The notes under the pieces are model-generated. The model ran no database searches. It worked only from the letters and a program-made list of their open reading frames with translations, and was not told the DNA's origin. A stretch of 64,000 nucleotides of DNA from JAWKIJ01 sp041394325. Lineage in GTDB: Bacteria; Actinomycetota; Acidimicrobiia; Acidimicrobiales; Microtrichaceae. Where the stretch lies: contig JAWKIJ010000001.1 in the NCBI GenBank assembly GCA_041394325.1, forward strand, positions 2,728,001-2,792,000, given 5' to 3'. The translations under genes were made by a program, and so were the position numbers. Below are positions 27,250-35,790 of the stretch, piece after piece; within the stretch, counting starts at the first letter, position 1; every line of letters begins with the position of its first letter.

Positions 27250-28132
27250 AGGTCGGGGGGTCGTCGAGGCCGAGGGCCGGTCGGAGCCAGCGTCGGCTGA
27301 GCGCGGCGAACGGGGTGTCGACGCCGAGCGCGGTGCCGAGTTCGGTGGCGAGCTCCAGGTCCTTGAGGCCCAGCCCCGCCGAATGCTCGAAGATCGGTCG
27401 GAGACCGTCGTCGGCGGCCATCGTCGCCGCGTCACCGCGGATCAGCACCGCACCGGCACCTCCGGTCACGGCATCGGAGTGACGGACCACCTCACCCAGC
27501 TTCGCCACGTCGAGGCCCGCCGCCGCGGCGAGCCGGAGTGCTTCACCCCCTGCCGCGAACGACGCGAACGTGATGAGGTTCCGAGCGATCTTCATCCGGG
27601 TTCCGCTTCCCACCTCACCGGTGTGCACCACCAGTGAGCCCAGGCGCTCCAGCACACCGCGGCAGCGTTCGACGACGGCCGTGTCCCCTCCCGCCATCAC
27701 CGCGAGCGTCCCGTCCGCCGCACCCATGGCGCCACCGCTGATCGGCGCGTCGATCACGTCGATGCCACAGTCCCCGCCCCTCTCGGCGAAGCGCCCGGCA
27801 CCCTCGGCACTGATCGTCGAATGGATCACGACCGAGACCCGCCGGTCGGCATCCGACGGCGCCGACCGAGCAAGACCCGACGCGATCCCGGCCGGACCGA
27901 ACAGCACGTCGTGCACCTGCGCCTCGTCGCGGACCACCACGCAGATCACGTCGGTCCGACCGGCGAGGTCGGCGGGGTTCGCAGCGCGCGTCGCTCCACG
28001 GCTCACGAAGGGTTCGGTGGCCGCCTCGGCGACGTCGTAGACGACCAGGCCACCGGGCCAGTCGAGCAACCGACGCGCCATCGGTGCGCCGATGTTGCCG
28101 AGCCCGACGAAGCCGACCGCCGCACCGCTCAT
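27248..28132 (-). CDS. NAD(P)-dependent 3-hydroxyisobutyrate dehydrogenase-like oxidoreductase
   Basis: The 294-residue protein starts at the ATG at 28132, which overlaps the aldehyde dehydrogenase stop as ATGA. The frame is open to 28603, but that part is a shadow. It has the beta-hydroxyacid dehydrogenase signature FVGLGNIGAPMARRL at the N-terminus, substrate-binding DAPISGGAMGAADGTL, and the catalytic Lys region GSGTRMKIARNLI. Family members oxidise 3-hydroxyisobutyrate, tartronate semialdehyde or similar beta-hydroxy acids. It is the last gene of the eight-gene overlapping operon. A dehydrogenase of this family (Rv0770, from memory) also accompanies cyp51 in M. tuberculosis. Confidence 0.88.
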   Translation of the reverse strand: MSGAAVGFVGLGNIGAPMARRLLDWPGGLVVYDVAEAATEPFVSRGATRAANPADLAGRTDVICVVVRDEAQVHDVLFGPAGIASGLARSAPSDADRRVSVVIHSTISAEGAGRFAERGGDCGIDVIDAPISGGAMGAADGTLAVMAGGDTAVVERCRGVLERLGSLVVHTGEVGSGTRMKIARNLITFASFAAGGEALRLAAAAGLDVAKLGEVVRHSDAVTGGAGAVLIRGDAATMAADDGLRPIFEHSAGLGLKDLELATELGTALGVDTPFAALSRRWLRPALGLDDPPT

Positions 28133-29592
28133 CGGGCGACCGCCACGGCCTTGGTCTCGAGGTACTCCTCGAAGCCGGCAACACCCATCTCCCGGCCGAT
28201 CCCCGACTGCTTGTAGCCGCCGAACGGTACGTCGGCCGAATACCACAGGCCACCGTTGATCCCGAGCGTGCCGGTGCGGATGCGTGCCGCGACCGACAGG
28301 GCGCGCTCGGTGTCGGCGGCGTAGATCGAACCGGACAGGCCGTAGGGCGAGTCGTTGGCGATGGCCACCGCGTGGTCGTCGCCGTCGTGCGCGATGACGG
28401 TGAGCACCGGGCCGAAGATCTCCTCGCGCGCCACCCGTGAGGAGTTGTCGAGACCGACGACCAGCGTGGGGTCCACGAAGTAGCCCCGGTCGAACTTCGC
28501 CGACCGGCCTCCGCCACAGGCGAAGGTGGCCCCCTCGTCGCGGGCCAGTTGAAGGTAGCCCTCCACGCGCTCGCGCTGGCGAGCCGAGATCAACGGGCCA
28601 CACACGGTGCCAGGATCGGTCGGATCACCCGCCGCGCGCGAGCTCATCGTCGCGGCGCCCGCCTCGACGACCTCGTCGAGGCGCGACCTCGGCACCACCA
28701 GGCGCGTCGTGATCGCGCACCCCTGCCCCGCGTGGGTACTCACCGTGAAACCCGCCATGGACGCGGCCGCGGCGACGTCCGCGTCCTCGAGGACGACGAA
28801 CGCCGACTTGCCGCCAAGCTCGAGGAACACACGCCCCAGATGATCCGACGCCGCCTTCATCACCGCCTTGCCCGTCGCGGTGGAGCCGGTGAACGACACC
28901 ACGTCGACGCGTGGATCCGCGGCGAGCTGTGCACCCAACGTGCTCCGAAGAGGTGACGACGTTGAGCACCCCCGAGGGAAGCCGGCCCGCTCGGCGGCAA
29001 TCGCCGCCACCGACGACGCGCACCACGGTGTGTCCGGAGCGGCCTTCAACACCACCGTGCAACCAGCGGCGAGCGCAGGTCCGAGCTTTGCGAAGTTGAT
29101 CTGGTGCGGGAAGTTCCACGGGGTGATCGCCCCGACCACCCCGGCCGCCTCGCGCCACAACATTCGATGGCTCAGCACCCCCATGGGTGCGGCGTCTCCG
29201 AGGTCGACCCGCCATCCGTCGTATCGCTCGGCCAGGTCCGCGTACCAACCGAGGTCGGCACCGGGTGCGTCGAACTGTGGTCCCGACGTGAGGAACGCGG
29301 GCGCCCCCGCTTCTGCCGTGGTGATCGAGCGCAGGCGATCTCCGTCTGCAGCCAACGCGTCGCGCAACCGACGGAGACACGTCGCGCGGAGCGCCACATC
29401 GGTGCTCCAGCCGCTCTCGTCGAAGGCGCGGCGGGCGGCCGCGATCGCGGCATCCATATCCGCGGCGGTCGCGTCGGCGGCCACACCGAGCACCGATTCG
29501 GTCGCCGGGTTGAGTGTCTCGAAGGTCCGCCCACCTTCTGCGGCGCGCAGCTCACCGTCGATGAGCAGCACGTCGAGACCCTCGCCGATCAT
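28129..29592 (-). CDS. Aldehyde dehydrogenase (compensated double frameshift inside)
   Basis: I chose the ATG at 29592 because it overlaps the upstream stop (ATGA), giving about 487 residues. Catalytic elements are intact: TPWNFPHQ (Asn), LELGGKSAF (general-base Glu), GQGCAITTR (nucleophile Cys) and EEIFGPVL. Between about 28935 and 28973 the protein reads GCSTSSPLRSTLGAQL. The neighbouring frame gives the family-typical GVLNVVTSSEHV, so a base is missing in the C-run at 28969-28973 and an extra one compensates about 35 bp later. The enzyme oxidises an aldehyde with NAD(P)+. The operon context suggests a steroid- or terpenoid-derived substrate, but this is inference. The likely M. tuberculosis counterpart is aldA (Rv0768, from memory). 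Confidence 0.9.
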   Translation of the reverse strand: MIGEGLDVLLIDGELRAAEGGRTFETLNPATESVLGVAADATAADMDAAIAAARRAFDESGWSTDVALRATCLRRLRDALAADGDRLRSITTAEAGAPAFLTSGPQFDAPGADLGWYADLAERYDGWRVDLGDAAPMGVLSHRMLWREAAGVVGAITPWNFPHQINFAKLGPALAAGCTVVLKAAPDTPWCASSVAAIAAERAGFPRGCSTSSPLRSTLGAQLAADPRVDVVSFTGSTATGKAVMKAASDHLGRVFLELGGKSAFVVLEDADVAAAASMAGFTVSTHAGQGCAITTRLVVPRSRLDEVVEAGAATMSSRAAGDPTDPGTVCGPLISARQRERVEGYLQLARDEGATFACGGGRSAKFDRGYFVDPTLVVGLDNSSRVAREEIFGPVLTVIAHDGDDHAVAIANDSPYGLSGSIYAADTERALSVAARIRTGTLGINGGLWYSADVPFGGYKQSGIGREMGVAGFEEYLETKAVAVAR

Positions 29593-30140
29593 CGCTCCCA
29601 CAATCCCACCGGTGACGTGCCGGCGGCGTAGTACCCGGGAAGGTCCGAACGCATCGAACGCTCCATCCGGGCCTTCATCGGGTCCGACAGCGCACCGTCG
29701 GTGAGCATCTCCAGGAACAACGTGGCCGCGTTGCCGAAGTCGAACCAGTCACGCTGCCAGCTCCACTGGAAGCCGCCGCCGTAGCGGAACCAGCTTCCAC
29801 CGATACCGCGGACCTCGTAGTGCGATCCGTCCGGGCGGGTCGCGTCGGCGACCTGACGCCAGAAGCCGACCACCGATCCCTTCTCCTCGTCGATCAGGAT
29901 CTCCTCGTAGGGGTACTGCCAGCCGTCGAGTCCGGCCATCTCGTCGCCGAGGGCGACCTCACGGATCTCGTCACGACCGACCGCCATGAAGTCGGTCTGC
30001 GGTCCGTAGTTCCAGCCGTAGGTCGCATCGACCGTGTAGAGCTCCGCCATCGGACGCCAGTCTCCGGCGGCCTCGGCGTCCCGGTTGGCCTGCAGCCATC
30101 GCTGCACCATCTCCTCGAGCTCGGCGCGGGGGTAGGTCAT
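29589..30140 (-). CDS. SnoaL/NTF2-like protein
   Basis: The 183-residue protein opens with a helix typical of the fold (ELEEMVQRWLQANRDAEAAGDW), followed by MAELYTVDATYGWNYG and aromatic-rich strands (DGWQYPYEEILID, GFWRQVADATR, WFRYGGGFQWSWQRDWFD). NTF2-like proteins include ketosteroid isomerases and polyketide cyclases, and a catalytic assignment is not possible from sequence alone. Both ends overlap neighbours by 4 nt (ferredoxin upstream, aldehyde dehydrogenase downstream). An NTF2-like gene (Rv0760c, from memory) is found near cyp51 in mycobacteria, which supports a role on a steroid-like substrate. Confidence 0.85.
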   Translation of the reverse strand: MTYPRAELEEMVQRWLQANRDAEAAGDWRPMAELYTVDATYGWNYGPQTDFMAVGRDEIREVALGDEMAGLDGWQYPYEEILIDEEKGSVVGFWRQVADATRPDGSHYEVRGIGGSWFRYGGGFQWSWQRDWFDFGNAATLFLEMLTDGALSDPMKARMERSMRSDLPGYYAAGTSPVGLWER

Positions 30141-30421
30141 CTGTCTGCTCCTTGGTTCTCGGTCGACGCGTCGATCGTGCCGGCGGTACCGCCGGCCTCG
30201 GCCGCCGGGGGCTCTCCGGGGATCCCCTCGATGCGCAGGGCGTGCGTGGGGCAGTACTTCACCGCCGCCTGCACCTCCTGCCGGTGGCTTTCACCGGGTT
30301 GCGGGTCGAGAATGTGGACCTGTCGGTCCCGACCGACCTCGAACACCTCGGGGGCCTCGCTCTCACAGACGCCGTGCCCCTGGCACAGGCCGAGGTCGAC
30401 CTCGATCCGGTAGTCGCTCAC
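30137..30421 (-). CDS. [3Fe-4S] ferredoxin partner of cytochrome P450
   Basis: Translation from the GTG at 30421 (GTGA overlap with the P450 stop) gives 94 residues. Cluster ligands are seen in LGLCQGHGVCESEAPEVF and KYCPTHAL: three Cys with the second ligand position occupied by a non-Cys residue, the usual [3Fe-4S] pattern of actinobacterial P450 ferredoxins. A Pro/Glu/Ala/Gly-rich tail of about 25 residues follows. The longer open frame to 30661 is a shadow of the P450. It should pass electrons from a reductase, not found in this window, to the CYP51 encoded immediately upstream. Confidence 0.9.
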   Translation of the reverse strand: MSDYRIEVDLGLCQGHGVCESEAPEVFEVGRDRQVHILDPQPGESHRQEVQAAVKYCPTHALRIEGIPGEPPAAEAGGTAGTIDASTENQGADR

Positions 30422-31854
30422 GAGGCCCTCCCCCGCTCGGTCGCCACCGCGGCCGGGTCGCGGCGTCGGTAACGCACGACGCAGGGCTGCGCGAGCTGCA
30501 CGACCATCTTGGAGTGGTCGTTGCGGTACGTCTCGGGCGGCTGGGCCATCTCGAAGGTCCAGTTGCGCAACAGGATCGAGAAGATCGCCTTGAGCTGCAT
30601 CATCGCGAAGGCGGCCCCCACACAGCGGTGCCTTCCTGCACCGAAGGGGATCCAGTTCCACGGATTGTCGAGATCGTCCTGACGGGGGTCGATGTAGCGG
30701 CCGGGATCGAACAGGTCACGATCGACGAAGGCCTCGTGCAGGCGATTCGACACCGCAGGCGATGCCCCGACCAACGCTCCCACCGGGATCCGGAATCCCT
30801 CCACCTCGAAGGGTTGGGCGACCATCCGCAACAACAGGATGAGCGGCGGGTGCAGTCGGAGCGCCTCCTTGATCGAGGACTCCAGTACCGGGATCTCGCG
30901 CAGCGCCTGGTAGCTGACCGCGGAGCCGTCCGCATACAGCTCGTCGAGCTCGGCGACGACCGAATCCATCCACCGAGGGTTCCGCAGAAGTTCGATCAGC
31001 GTCCACGCCGCGGTACCCGAGGTGGTGTGGTGGCCCGCGAACATCATCGAGATGAACATGCCGGTGATCTGGTCGGCGCTGAAACGGGGCTCACCGTCCT
31101 CGTCGCGGATCGTCAGCAGCACGTCCACCAGATCCATGTCGTCCTTGTCGGGGACGGAGGCCGCGAGGCGACCACTCATGATGGCCTGGATCATGTCGAC
31201 GAGCTCGACACGGGCGGCATCGCGTCGCCGGAAGCTCTCGATGTCCATGTAGGGGTCGACGAAGGCGAGCGCGTCGGTGCCCTGTTCGAGGTCGTGGAAG
31301 ACCTCGGCGTAGTGGGCGTTGAGCTCCTCCCGGAACCTGGTGCCGATGAGGCACGAGGAGGACGTGTAGATCGTGAGCTCGGCGAACCAGGCCAGGAGGT
31401 CGATCTCACCCTCGTCGTCCCATCCCGCGACCAGACGGTCGACCTCGTTGGTGATCGTCTCGGCATGGCCCCGCATGTAGCGGTCGCGGAGGGACTGGTT
31501 GTGCAGCATTTCGCGCCGTCGCTCCGGGGACGCGTCGAAGATGACGCCGTTGCCGAACACGGGGGTCATGAACGGGTAGGCGGCGGCCTGGTCGAGCTCC
31601 TCCTCCGATGCCCGGAAGAACGTCTCGTTGGCCTCCGCACCGCTGAGCAGCACGACGGTCCGGTCGGCGAGGCGGAATGTGCCGACGTCACCGCATTCGT
31701 CCCGTACCCGCTGCATCAACCCGATCGGGTCACGCCGCAGTTCCTCGAGATGACCGGTACCTCCGTCGTCACCCGACACGGCCGGCGGCGAGCCGGGCCA
31801 CGGTGGTGCAGGTCTCGCCGCCGGCGTGGCCGAAATATCGTCCGCTGTGCTCAT
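30418..31854 (-). CDS. cyp51: Cytochrome P450, CYP51 family (sterol 14-alpha-demethylase type)
   Basis: The 478-residue P450 matches mycobacterial CYP51 in many blocks recalled from memory: GHLEELRRDPIGLMQRVRDE, AYPFMTPVFG, FDASPERRREMLHNQSLR, the I-helix MFISMMFAGHHTTSGTAAW, ESSIKEALRLHPPLI (ExxR) and the heme loop FGAGRHRCVGAAFAMMQLKA with the Cys ligand. The C-terminus YRNDHSKMVVQLAQPCVVRY also matches. There is no membrane anchor, so it is a soluble bacterial form. CYP51 removes the 14-alpha-methyl group of sterols. No sterol biosynthesis gene is visible here, so the natural substrate is open. It is coupled by 4-nt overlaps to the SDR upstream and the ferredoxin downstream. Confidence 0.95.
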   Translation of the reverse strand: MSTADDISATPAARPAPPWPGSPPAVSGDDGGTGHLEELRRDPIGLMQRVRDECGDVGTFRLADRTVVLLSGAEANETFFRASEEELDQAAAYPFMTPVFGNGVIFDASPERRREMLHNQSLRDRYMRGHAETITNEVDRLVAGWDDEGEIDLLAWFAELTIYTSSSCLIGTRFREELNAHYAEVFHDLEQGTDALAFVDPYMDIESFRRRDAARVELVDMIQAIMSGRLAASVPDKDDMDLVDVLLTIRDEDGEPRFSADQITGMFISMMFAGHHTTSGTAAWTLIELLRNPRWMDSVVAELDELYADGSAVSYQALREIPVLESSIKEALRLHPPLILLLRMVAQPFEVEGFRIPVGALVGASPAVSNRLHEAFVDRDLFDPGRYIDPRQDDLDNPWNWIPFGAGRHRCVGAAFAMMQLKAIFSILLRNWTFEMAQPPETYRNDHSKMVVQLAQPCVVRYRRRDPAAVATERGRAS

Positions 31855-32681
31855 GCGCTCTCCTCAGTGCTGTCGTCGAGGTGGTGCAGGGCGAGCAGAG
31901 GTGCTGGTTCGGCCGAGACAGGAGCCTCGGGCTGCACCTCGATGAGGGCGTAGCGGGTGCCCTTCGGCACGGTCGCCATGGCGAGGACCGCGTCGGCCAC
32001 TTCGGGTGGCCGCAGCATCCCGCCGTGGCGCATCAATCCCCATCGGGTCCACGAGTCGATCACCTTCGCCACGTCCTCGCCGTCCCACGTACTGCCCTGC
32101 TCGGTGCCCACGGGCCCGGGCCGCACCATGCCGACACGGACACCGGTGCCTTCGCACTCCATCGCCATCGCGGCCACGAACCCTTCCAGCGCCGCCTTGG
32201 ATGCGACGTAGCCGGCCATGTGGGTACGGGGGCGGACCGCGACCTCCGAGGTGACGAACACCACGTCGCCCCGACCCCGGCCGATCATCGCAGGGACGAG
32301 CTCGGAGGCGAGGTGCTGGGCCCCGAGGAGGTTCACCTCCAACTGACGGGCGAACTCGGCGTGAGGCCCGACGGTGTCGATCGGCTGGACGTCCCCGGCG
32401 TTGGAGACGAGCACCTCCACACCACCGGTCCAGGCCTCGGCCGTCTCGGAGAAGCGCGCGATCGAGACGGGATCGGCGAGGTCCAGCACGACGGCCCGCG
32501 CCTCGCCACCCTCCCTGACGATCCGTTGGGCCAGTTCCTCGAGCCGATCGATCCGCCGTGCGCCGAGCAACACCGGGTGGCCGACCGAGGCGAACGCCTC
32601 GGCCACGGCCGCGCCGATACCGGAGGATGCACCGGTGACGACCACGGGGCGCCGGGCGGGATGCGGATCGAAGCGTGGCAT
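31851..32681 (-). CDS. Short-chain dehydrogenase/reductase of the cyp51 operon
   Basis: The 276-residue SDR has loop TGASSGIGAAVA, GARRIDRLEEL (Arg-rich after the second strand, suggesting NADP(H)), SNAGDVQ, catalytic Ser in VTSEVAV and the pair YVASK. The C-terminus is longer than in classical SDRs. The ATG at 32681 shares a base with the stop of the second P450 (TGATG), and its own stop overlaps the cyp51 start. The M. tuberculosis counterpart between cyp123 and cyp51 is Rv0765c (from memory). It probably acts on an alcohol or ketone produced by one of the two P450s. Confidence 0.9.
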   Translation of the reverse strand: MPRFDPHPARRPVVVTGASSGIGAAVAEAFASVGHPVLLGARRIDRLEELAQRIVREGGEARAVVLDLADPVSIARFSETAEAWTGGVEVLVSNAGDVQPIDTVGPHAEFARQLEVNLLGAQHLASELVPAMIGRGRGDVVFVTSEVAVRPRTHMAGYVASKAALEGFVAAMAMECEGTGVRVGMVRPGPVGTEQGSTWDGEDVAKVIDSWTRWGLMRHGGMLRPPEVADAVLAMATVPKGTRYALIEVQPEAPVSAEPAPLLALHHLDDSTEESA

Positions 32682-33915
32682 CAGCGAGGTTCCAACACGA
32701 GCGGCTCGGCGCGGGGCGTCAGTGCCAGCGGCATGGCGGAGAAGCCCCGGACGTTGACCGAATGGACCCGCTCGAGGCCGCCGGGATCGAGGTCGTAGTC
32801 GGAGTAGGCGGAAGTCAGCTCTTCGAGTGCGACCCGGGCCTCCAGACGGGCGAGGCTCGCACCCATGCAGAAGTGCCGACCGAAGCCGAAGCTGGCGAGT
32901 TGGGGGAGCGGCTCGACCCGGTCGAGGTCGTAGCGGTCGGGCGCATCGAAGACCCGGTGGTCACGGTTGGCCGAACCGGCCAGGAGCAGCACCCTCTCAC
33001 CCGCAGGGATCGTGACGTCGTGCAGTCGGTAGTCGCAGGTCGTGACCCGGGCCAGCATCTGGCTGGACGTGTCGTAGCGGAGCGTCTCCTCCACCCACAT
33101 GGGGATACGACCGGGATCGGCGAAGGGCTTGGCACCCTGATCGGGGTTGCGCCAACCCCAGTACAGGGCGTTGCCCAGCAACTTCGTAGTGGTCTCGTTG
33201 CCGGCCACCACCATGAGGAACAGGAAGCCGGTGATCTCGTCGTCGGTCAGCCGGTCCCCGTCGACCTCGGCGGCCAGGAGTGCCGAGGTGAGGTCGTCGG
33301 TCGGCTCGGCCTTGCGACGGGCGAGCATCTCCGCGTAGTAGACGACCAGTTCGAGGGCGGCGGCCATCCCCGAGGGTGGTACGTCGTTGACCCCTCCTCC
33401 CGGTGAACGAGCAGGTCCGACAGGCGACGGAGCTCGTCACGGTCCGACGCCGGCACGCCCATCATCTCCGAGATCACGTCCATCGGGAGCCGCCCGGCGA
33501 AGTCCCCGACGAAGTCGAGATCGTCGGGATGTTCCCGCATCGAGGTGAGATACCCGCGGGCGATCTGGCGGATCCTGGGCTCCAACTCGCTGACGCGCCT
33601 CGGCGTGAAACCCTTCGACACCAGTGCCCGCATCCGGCCGTGCATCGGTTCGTCCATCGCGAGGAACGACATCGTCCTGTGCGCGCTCGGCCCCGACGCG
33701 GCGGGATCGAGCGACACGCCGTGCGCGCTCGAGAGCCGGTCGGCGTCCCGGAAGCCGTCCAGCACGTCGGCGTGGCGTGACAGCGCCCAGAAGCCCATCT
33801 CGGGGTTGTGGTACACCGGCGCCTCCTCCCGGAGCCGCTCGTAGGTGGGATAGGGGTCCTCGTGTATCTCGTAGGAGTAGGGGTTGTAGGTCGGCGGTTC
33901 GGTGGTGGTGCTCAT
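32681..33915 (-). CDS. Cytochrome P450, CYP123-like position (frame broken once)
   Basis: The N-terminal half (33915 to ~33395) reads TYNPYSYEIHEDPYPTYERL, then SFLAMDEPMHGRMRALVSKG and DFAGRLPMDVISEMMGVP. The C-terminal half carries the I-helix LFLMVVAGNETTTKLLGNA, ExxR in VEETLRYD and the heme loop FGFGRHFCMGASLARLEAR. The two halves lie in different frames. One extra base in the C-run at 33391-33394 (plus strand) joins them as VHREEGVNDVPPSGMAAALE, so a complete P450 of about 411 residues is intended. It overlaps the TetR gene (ATGA) and the SDR (TGATG). Its place between a TetR-like regulator and the SDR/cyp51 pair is where mycobacteria have cyp123. Confidence 0.9.
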
Positions 33916-34553
33916 TGCGTCCCTCCAAGATGTCGTCCCCGGCCCACTACGAGGTCGACGACGGTTGCGAGTCGCCCTGGCAACTCCGAATAGTCGAGAT
34001 GCCCCATCCCCGCCTGTAGTAGCGCTCCCGAGATCGCCAGCTCGAGGACTCCGATCACGGCCGGATCGGCCGTCCCGTCACCCTCCCGGGTCTCGCCGCC
34101 GAGGGCCATGAGAAGGCGACGGCGCAGGTCCGCACCGATGCGATCGCGCAGGACCTTTACGTCGGCGTCGTCGGCGAGCATCGCCGCGGTGCATGCCGCC
34201 GCGAGCTCGGGTTCGGCGACCACCAGGTCGGTCACGTCGCGGAGCGTCGCAGTGACCCTCCGCGCCGCGCCGAGGCGACCGTCGAGGCGGGCGGGTTGGG
34301 AGGCGCTGAGGAGACGCCAGAAGACCTCGGTGACGAGGTGCTCGCGGGACGTGAAGTAGTTGTACGCGGTTGCTGGAGCAACGCCGGCGGCCGACGCGAC
34401 ACCCCGGACGGTCAGTGCCCCGTAACCGTCGGTGCGCAACATGTGCAGGGCCGCGTCGAGGACCCGGTCGACCGTCTCGGCCTGCCGTTCGCTGAGACGA
34501 CGACGAGTCGCCTCAACGCCGGACGCCCCCTGGATGGACACACTGTTGGACAC
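33912..34553 (-). CDS. TetR-family regulator of the cyp51 operon
   Basis: The N-terminal DNA-binding region reads RQAETVDRVLDAALHMLRTDG, then LTVRGVASAAGVAPATAYNYF, a classic TetR helix-turn-helix. The C-terminal ligand domain (residues ~75-210) is helical. The start is uncertain: GTGs at 34553 and 34541 (VSNSV, VSIQG) are the best candidates, and the open frame to 34598 is possible. A palindrome overlaps these starts, so autorepression is likely. It is the first gene of an eight-gene operon in which every junction overlaps by 1-4 nt, and the regulator probably controls all of them. The likely M. tuberculosis counterpart is Rv0767c (from memory). Confidence 0.88.
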   Translation of the reverse strand: MSNSVSIQGASGVEATRRRLSERQAETVDRVLDAALHMLRTDGYGALTVRGVASAAGVAPATAYNYFTSREHLVTEVFWRLLSASQPARLDGRLGAARRVTATLRDVTDLVVAEPELAAACTAAMLADDADVKVLRDRIGADLRRRLLMALGGETREGDGTADPAVIGVLELAISGALLQAGMGHLDYSELPGRLATVVDLVVGRGRHLGGTQ

Positions 34554-34564
34554 TTGTCCAGCAG
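34543..34564. promoter_or_regulatory. Palindromic operator at the start of the TetR gene
   Basis: The core TGGACACTTGTCCA (34547-34560) is an inverted repeat with a 2-nt centre. Flanking CTG/CAG extends it to 22 bp with one mismatch. A second TGTCCA half-site lies 12 bp further into the gene. It overlaps the candidate GTG starts, fitting autoregulation by the TetR protein. Confidence 0.65.
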
Positions 34565-34653
34565 GATAGCGGATCAACGTGGCGCGCGTCACCCTCACCG
34601 TCGCCCTGCAACCGCCACCACGAGCGGCCCGTTTCGGAGGTGGGAGCGGCGAC

Positions 34654-35589
34654 TCAACCCGTCCGGCACTCGTTCGCGGTGATGCCCTCGTACTTGCCGC
34701 TGGTTGCGGGTGTCGTGGGGCCGGACCCCTTGGGACGAAGGGTCTCGTGATCGCCGTCGAGGTCGAAGTCCTCCGAAACCGAAGGCGGGAGGAACTCGCT
34801 CAACTCGTCGAGGGAGGCAGGTAGGCGGCCGTTGATCTGGCTGTAGATCGTGATCGAGATCTCATAGGTCGCCTTCTCGACCGCGCACATGGCCGCCCGG
34901 GCCCGATGACCGATCGCCGACGAGTCGACCGAGGGGATCGACGGGATGGGGATGGCCGGGAGCGTCGGATCCGCCTCGTCGGGACCCGACGGTGCGAGGG
35001 TCGGAGCGGGACCGGCGACGGTCGTCGGGACGGGTGGATCGTTCGGCGACGCCGTGGCCCTTCCGGCACGTGCTCGATCCGTCGTACCCCACAACAGGAA
35101 TCCGACCCCGGCGAGCAGGAGCGCCACCACCACGACGGCGAGCACCCAGGGCCACCGCTTCGATCGCCGCGGCGGCGGCACGGGCGGTGGGATCGGCACG
35201 GCGCCCAGACCCGCCGTACCAGGGCTCGACACGTACGGCGGATGTCCGGCCGGCGGTGGCCCCGGTGACGTGAACCCGACACCACCCGGTCCACCGGGCG
35301 ATCCGCCCGCTCCGCCGACCGATCCCCCGGGCGCCCGTGGGCCGGGCGCGGCCCATTGCGGTACCGGTGCCGGCCGGCCCGGTGCAGGTACCGCCGGGCC
35401 GGGCTGTGCAGGAACGGGTTGGGTCGGCACCGGCTGAGCAGGAAGGGACGGTGGCCGGAACGGCTCGGTGGGTTCGCCCGAGTCCGGTCGGGCGACCGCA
35501 TCACCCGTCCTCGACGGATGAGACCACTCCGGATACCACCGCCCGTCGTTCGCCTGCCACGAGCCTGGCCCTACGGGCACGTCGCTCAT
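34654..35589 (-). CDS. Single-pass membrane protein with WYP-box N-terminus and Pro-rich cytoplasmic region
   Basis: The 311-residue protein starts with PVGPGSWQANDGRWYPEWSHP, a short tryptophan motif like DUF2510 found at the N-terminus of many actinobacterial membrane proteins. A long Pro/Gly/Ala-rich region follows (residues ~30-140), then one membrane helix (WPWVLAVVVVALLLAGVGFLLW). The outer part has a Pro/Thr spacer and a ~70-residue C-terminal domain whose CAVEKATYEISITIYSQ and NGRLPASLDEL pattern recalls the C-terminal fold of type II pseudopilins. Function is unknown. It is a monocistronic gene in a region of mixed strands. Confidence 0.7.
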   Translation of the reverse strand: MSDVPVGPGSWQANDGRWYPEWSHPSRTGDAVARPDSGEPTEPFRPPSLPAQPVPTQPVPAQPGPAVPAPGRPAPVPQWAAPGPRAPGGSVGGAGGSPGGPGGVGFTSPGPPPAGHPPYVSSPGTAGLGAVPIPPPVPPPRRSKRWPWVLAVVVVALLLAGVGFLLWGTTDRARAGRATASPNDPPVPTTVAGPAPTLAPSGPDEADPTLPAIPIPSIPSVDSSAIGHRARAAMCAVEKATYEISITIYSQINGRLPASLDELSEFLPPSVSEDFDLDGDHETLRPKGSGPTTPATSGKYEGITANECRTG

Positions 35590-35790
35590 CTGCGGAACAC
35601 CTCCATCGGAGACGCCCGACGGCCCCTCGGCCCTCGCTCGGCGTTCTACCCGTACGGAGGCTAGGAGTATCGGAGCGGTCGGGGAGACCGGCGACCCGGG
35701 ATCGGGGACCCCATCGACCGCCGTCCTGATTCCCCGTTCACCCGACCGACACGGTCGTCGAGAACGTGGTGCCGTCGCTTGCGCCAGGCC

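Noticed and set aside
27251..28603. 451-residue version of the 3-hydroxyisobutyrate dehydrogenase-like protein
   Set aside because: The first ~157 codons overlap the aldehyde dehydrogenase gene in another frame. Homology begins at MSGAAVGFVGLGNIG, whose ATG overlaps the previous stop.
30422..31953. Plus-strand ORF of 479 codons opposite cyp51
   Set aside because: It is antisense to an unmistakable P450 and has no domain of its own.
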